Positions 32,528 through 36,234 of a stretch of DNA of 36,234 bases are shown piece after piece. Both the position numbers and the translations under genes were made by a program. Under the pieces are notes generated by a model. That model was not told where the DNA came from. It made no database searches and saw only the letters and a program-made list of their open reading frames with translations. Positions within the stretch are counted from its first letter, which is position 1; every line of letters starts with the position of its first letter. Where the stretch lies: contig NZ_JAVWNC010000021.1 of assembly GCF_036637135.1 (NCBI RefSeq), positions 1 through 36,234 on the forward strand, given 5' to 3'. The DNA comes from Anaerorhabdus sp036637135 (GTDB lineage: Bacteria > Bacillota_I > Bacilli_A > Erysipelotrichales > Erysipelotrichaceae).

Positions 32528-32543
32528 AAGGGAGAAGAAGAAA

Positions 32544-35500
32544 ATGAAAAAAACTGGTATTTACTTTTTATGTATTTTCATGTTAGTTGCATCTTTGACA
32601 GGATGTTCAAGTTCTAAACCAAAAGATGAAGTAACTACAGATTCGGGTCAAAAGGAATCGGTCATGATTTTTGATGAGTCAAAGACTTATGAAAATGAAA
32701 AGTATGACTCAGGTAAAATTACAGGGCAGAATGTAACTATCAAAAATATGACATTTGAGCAAGACTTAATTATCGACAAAGAAGTTGGTGATGGTAATGT
32801 CTATTTAGATGGCGTTAATATAAAAGGAAAATTAATAATTAATGGTGGTGGAAAAAATTCCATCCACGTAGATAATTGTAGTTTAAATGCGGTTGAAAGT
32901 GACCGTAAAGAAGGAGCGGTTCATATAGTTATCTCTGAAAATTCATCAGTAGATAATTTTTCGATAGCTAGTGAAACGATACTCGATATTAGTGGTGCAG
33001 TTAAGACGTTGAATGTAAGTCAGTCAGCAACTGGAAGTACAGTTGATGTTAAAGAAAATGCAAAAGTAACAGGAATAGTAGTTAACGCAGCCATTGATAT
33101 GTCGGTAAAATCGCCAATTAGTCAACTGGATGTAAATGCAGGAAGTAATATCGCAGTTGAATCAACAATAACTAACCTTAATATAACTAATGGTGCGCAA
33201 AACACATCGATAACATTAGGTAAAGACGCTGTTGTTAGTAGCTTAGCAACAGAAACATTAGTTGATATTTCAGGACAAGGAAAACTAGAACAAGTATTTA
33301 CAAATAATAAAGATAATATTACAGGTACAGTAAAAGCTGAATCGACAACAGTAAGTGATAATCCAATTTCAAATGCAGCAACTCAACCTTCTCCATCACC
33401 AACTGTTGAAGTAAAACCAACACCACAACCAACAGCATCACCTAAACCAACGGTAGCGCCGACACAAACACCAGTGCCTACAGTTGAACCGACTGCAGCA
33501 CCACAACCAACTGCAACACCAATTCCGACTTACACAGTATCGTTTGTATTAGGCGGATATACAGTAGACCCTCAAACAGTTAAGATGGGTGAAAAAATTA
33601 CTAAACCGGATGTTACATTAGGAAGTGATGTATATTCTGGTAGTAAGGTTTTATGGGTAGATGAAGATGGAAATGTGTTTGATTTTAACACACCAATTAA
33701 TTCATTAAAAACGCTCACTGGAAAAATTGTTGTCGATGTAAATGATGCGGCTACATTAGAAACTTTATTAAGTGAAGATAAAGTACATGCAATTACATTA
33801 ACTTCAGATATTCAATATTTGGGAAAAGGAATTGATATCAATAAAAACTTTTCAATTTATGGAAATGGATATCAAATTACATGTGATAATCAAGTTGTGA
33901 TATCAGTAAATGAATCAATTTCATTAGAAATACAATCACTTAAAATAAATGCAACTGCAGACATATCACGAGGTATTTTTGTTAAAAAGGATAAAGATAT
34001 ATCTATAACAATTGTTGATTCAGAAATTAAGTCAAGTGATCGAGGTATTACTTTTGATGGAACAGCAGTCAAAGGAGATACTCAAACAGTAAACTTGTTA
34101 ATTAGAAATAGTAAAATCTTAAATAGTAAGGTTACTGACTATGATTCACAAGTCAACTATACAACTGAAATAGCAAGTACAGCAGGGAATAGAGGTATAT
34201 CATTATTTGATAGTATAGGAAATGTAAAAATCGAGAATAGTGAGATTCTCGGATTTAAATATGCAGTAAATGTTGCGGGTGCTGCGGGAGCATCCACATT
34301 GCGAACAGACTTAAGTATTGATGTTGTAAACTCGACAATTAAAGGATGGACTGCATTCAATATTTGGGGAGTACAAGGAAAATACAATATTAAAAATAGT
34401 ACGCTTGTTGGTATACAAAACATGGTGGGAAGAACGAACGACTTTTCTACAGTAGTATTCAATAATGATATCTATGATATTTTTGGTGGGAATCAAGCTA
34501 AATCAAATGTAATGTTGATTGAGAATAGCACAATCACAAATAAACAATCGGAAGCATCTATAGCGGATGGCAGAAAACAACAATTAATTCGTGTTGACGG
34601 AGGCCTTGATAAAATTCAGTTTAAGGGAGATGTAAAACTGATTGATACAACAGGGCAAATTTCAAGTGCATTCTATATTGATAATATGGCCCCTCGATTA
34701 ACACAAGATTTTATTAGGAATAATATTGATACAAGTAACGCAACAATTACTTGTACTTCAAACGGAAATTCAATGGATTTGATTAAAAATCCATATGAAG
34801 TTGTAGAAATAAATAATACAGAAGAATTAATTTCAGCAATTAAAAATCAAAGTGATAGCCAAATATGGAATATTAAAAATGGAAAATATGAACTTCCAAG
34901 AAATGAAACAATTATGTATGCCAATCAAACTGGTTGGTTTATGCCAATTATTTCAAATGATATTATGATATTTGGGGAAGGTAATCCAATTATTACAACA
35001 AATGAAGATGCAGAAAATGGAAATCATTCTTCTCAGAATTTCATAACCGTAGTAGGTAATAATGTACTTATTGATGGTGTTGAAATCATTGCGCAACGAG
35101 ATCCTAAGACACAAGTTGCAACAAACAAAGCGATAGAAGTTATTGGAGATAATTTTGAATTAAGTAATTCAAAAATTAAACCGCACAGTGATACTTCAAC
35201 ATATGCTGGATCAATCTATTTGAGTAATCCAGGTAAAGTAACAACCCTTAATAATGTTGAATTATTATATGGAAGAATATCGACTTCTGGTGCAAATGAT
35301 AAGAGTAAATTAATATTGAATGATGTTCTTATTGATTATGCATTTTCAAGTTTGGAGAAATCGCCATATTTTGGATTTAGTAATACAGCGAAAGCGATAA
35401 TTGAAGCAAATAATTGTGTATTAACTATTGCGAATCTAGTAGGTAAAGATTTAGTTGATCAACAAGCTATGTTACCTGCAGGAATGACAATAGATAAGAA

Positions 35501-36234
35501 AGAATCTACAATGGGAGTTAAGAACTTAGAAGTAACTTATACTCAAGTGAGTGAAAATATTGTTGTTAAGTATGATTTACCAGTTGGTTTTACATTTGAT
35601 GCTCCAAATGTAAAAAATGAGTCGGAACTAACAGTCGCATATACAAAAATATTTTATGGAAATGATGAAGAAAAAAGTGCTGCTGCAAGTATTATAGGTA
35701 ATGACATTATTATGTATTATTACTATAAGGATTCAAATGGTGATGTTAAGCCGTTATTGACTAAAAATAATAATCCCTTGGTTAAAAATAAACTTTGGAG
35801 TGGACATTTAAATTATTATAATGAAGATGGCAAAACTACTACAAAATTAGCAACAGGATTAGTTATAGAAGATAATGACACTTACGTTGGAATAAATGTT
35901 CCATCTCAAAAGAGATGGACAACATCTACAAATCCAAGTGTAGATCCGGCAACCGTTTCTACAGGATGGCTAAATGCTGCCAAAGGTAATGAATTATTTG
36001 TAACAATTGCGGTAATATATGATGGAAGAGTTTATATTTCGGATGCTTCGATTAATATTCCGCAAGATTCTAATTCCGCTCCGGCTATTCAAGAGATGAC
36101 TATAGAAATAGAATTAGAAGAGACTTTAGAGTCAAAAGTAGATGAAGAAACAAAGGATCTTCCTATTGATGAACCTAAAGAAGAACCTGCGTTGCAACCT
36201 GAAGAAGAAACAGACACTACAACTGACGGTGATC
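32544..36234 (+). CDS. Large surface lipoprotein with beta-helix-like regions (3' truncated by window end)
   Basis: An open frame of 1230 residues with no stop before the window edge. The lipoprotein signal peptide ends in LTGC (Cys21). Residues about 40-275 form repetitive short beta segments (patterns such as VTIKNMTFEQDLIID and VYLDGVNIKGKLIING). A Pro/Thr-rich linker spans about 279-331, then a short YTVSFVLGGYTVDPQTVKMGEKI module like Listeria-Bacteroides repeats. Next is a long region (about 395-1000) rich in Asn/Ile/Ser strands that looks like a right-handed beta-helix. The visible end is Glu/Pro/Thr-rich. AAGGGAG precedes the ATG. It is probably an adhesin or carbohydrate-interacting surface protein controlled by c-di-GMP; no catalytic motif is recognised. 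Confidence 0.88.
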   Translation, partial: MKKTGIYFLCIFMLVASLTGCSSSKPKDEVTTDSGQKESVMIFDESKTYENEKYDSGKITGQNVTIKNMTFEQDLIIDKEVGDGNVYLDGVNIKGKLIINGGGKNSIHVDNCSLNAVESDRKEGAVHIVISENSSVDNFSIASETILDISGAVKTLNVSQSATGSTVDVKENAKVTGIVVNAAIDMSVKSPISQLDVNAGSNIAVESTITNLNITNGAQNTSITLGKDAVVSSLATETLVDISGQGKLEQVFTNNKDNITGTVKAESTTVSDNPISNAATQPSPSPTVEVKPTPQPTASPKPTVAPTQTPVPTVEPTAAPQPTATPIPTYTVSFVLGGYTVDPQTVKMGEKITKPDVTLGSDVYSGSKVLWVDEDGNVFDFNTPINSLKTLTGKIVVDVNDAATLETLLSEDKVHAITLTSDIQYLGKGIDINKNFSIYGNGYQITCDNQVVISVNESISLEIQSLKINATADISRGIFVKKDKDISITIVDSEIKSSDRGITFDGTAVKGDTQTVNLLIRNSKILNSKVTDYDSQVNYTTEIASTAGNRGISLFDSIGNVKIENSEILGFKYAVNVAGAAGASTLRTDLSIDVVNSTIKGWTAFNIWGVQGKYNIKNSTLVGIQNMVGRTNDFSTVVFNNDIYDIFGGNQAKSNVMLIENSTITNKQSEASIADGRKQQLIRVDGGLDKIQFKGDVKLIDTTGQISSAFYIDNMAPRLTQDFIRNNIDTSNATITCTSNGNSMDLIKNPYEVVEINNTEELISAIKNQSDSQIWNIKNGKYELPRNETIMYANQTGWFMPIISNDIMIFGEGNPIITTNEDAENGNHSSQNFITVVGNNVLIDGVEIIAQRDPKTQVATNKAIEVIGDNFELSNSKIKPHSDTSTYAGSIYLSNPGKVTTLNNVELLYGRISTSGANDKSKLILNDVLIDYAFSSLEKSPYFGFSNTAKAIIEANNCVLTIANLVGKDLVDQQAMLPAGMTIDKKESTMGVKNLEVTYTQVSENIVVKYDLPVGFTFDAPNVKNESELTVAYTKIFYGNDEEKSAAASIIGNDIIMYYYYKDSNGDVKPLLTKNNNPLVKNKLWSGHLNYYNEDGKTTTKLATGLVIEDNDTYVGINVPSQKRWTTSTNPSVDPATVSTGWLNAAKGNELFVTIAVIYDGRVYISDASINIPQDSNSAPAIQEMTIEIELEETLESKVDEETKDLPIDEPKEEPALQPEEETDTTTDGD

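Noticed and set aside
33379..33530. Repetitive CCAACA/CCAACT tract as a possible CRISPR or satellite repeat
   Set aside because: It encodes a Pro/Thr linker in frame with the lipoprotein; there are no spacers or regular repeat units.
33890..34496. Minus-strand ORFs within the large lipoprotein gene
   Set aside because: They overlap a continuous 1230-codon frame with a signal peptide and ribosome site; composition looks like reverse translation of that gene.
1..36234. tRNA, rRNA, insertion sequences, integrases, CRISPR arrays
   Set aside because: None was seen by eye. No transposase-like product, and no regular repeat-spacer pattern.

Overview
This is a low-GC Bacillota-type chromosomal window. 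It has short intergenic gaps, GGAGG-type ribosome binding sites and intrinsic terminators. Gene content and style (ula-type PTS, LytTR/DUF3021, short PPase-family protein, multidomain EAL sensor) would fit an Erysipelotrichia-like gut or oral anaerobe. That placement is inference, because no rRNA or other taxonomic marker is present.

Layout. (1) 1-7480: the tail of an unknown gene, then a PRD/EIIB/EIIA transcription activator and an ascorbate-family (UlaA/B/C-type) phosphotransferase system. These are followed by four enzymes: an HpcH/HpaI aldolase, a KpsF-like SIS isomerase, a DapA-family lyase and a KDPG/KHG aldolase. None of the classical L-ascorbate enzymes is present, so the substrate is probably another sugar acid. 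(2) 7627-10603: a secreted-sensor/GGDEF(degenerate)/EAL protein, a likely c-di-GMP phosphodiesterase. (3) 10631-11707: a cytoplasmic serine beta-lactamase-fold hydrolase. (4) 11737-19149: an oligopeptide-type ABC importer operon (lipoprotein, two permeases, two ATPases) running into a metallophosphoesterase, HAD phosphatase and second metallophosphoesterase. It is closed by a bidirectional terminator. (5) 19187-19828, minus strand: an HTH regulator fused to a complete desulfoferrodoxin-like region with all metal ligands. (6) 19873-25210: a heterodimeric ABC exporter (minus) diverging from a TetR regulator, a 30-residue membrane miniprotein and a PPase-family protein. An 18-bp perfect palindrome sits in the exporter promoter. 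(7) 25251-26824: a LytTR regulator with a DUF3021 membrane partner, then a DUF975 membrane protein. (8) 26825-28657: an ABC-F ATPase behind a 39-codon leader ORF and attenuator-like hairpins, convergent with a ferredoxin-nitroreductase. (9) 29497-31810: feoAB with a DtxR/IdeR-like box over the promoter. (10) 31823-36234: two nearly identical c-di-GMP-I (GEMM-I) riboswitches. The first precedes about 340 nt with no credible gene that ends in its own terminator. The second precedes a very large surface lipoprotein with beta-helix-like regions that runs off the window.

The strongest candidate for something undescribed is the first riboswitch plus the gene-less, terminator-bounded segment behind it, a possible c-di-GMP-gated noncoding RNA. 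The window also holds a c-di-GMP-degrading enzyme and a riboswitch-controlled surface protein, so signal turnover and output lie about 22 kb apart. Other points worth attention are the ABC-F leader, the redox-type HTH-desulfoferrodoxin regulator and the three-aldolase PTS operon.
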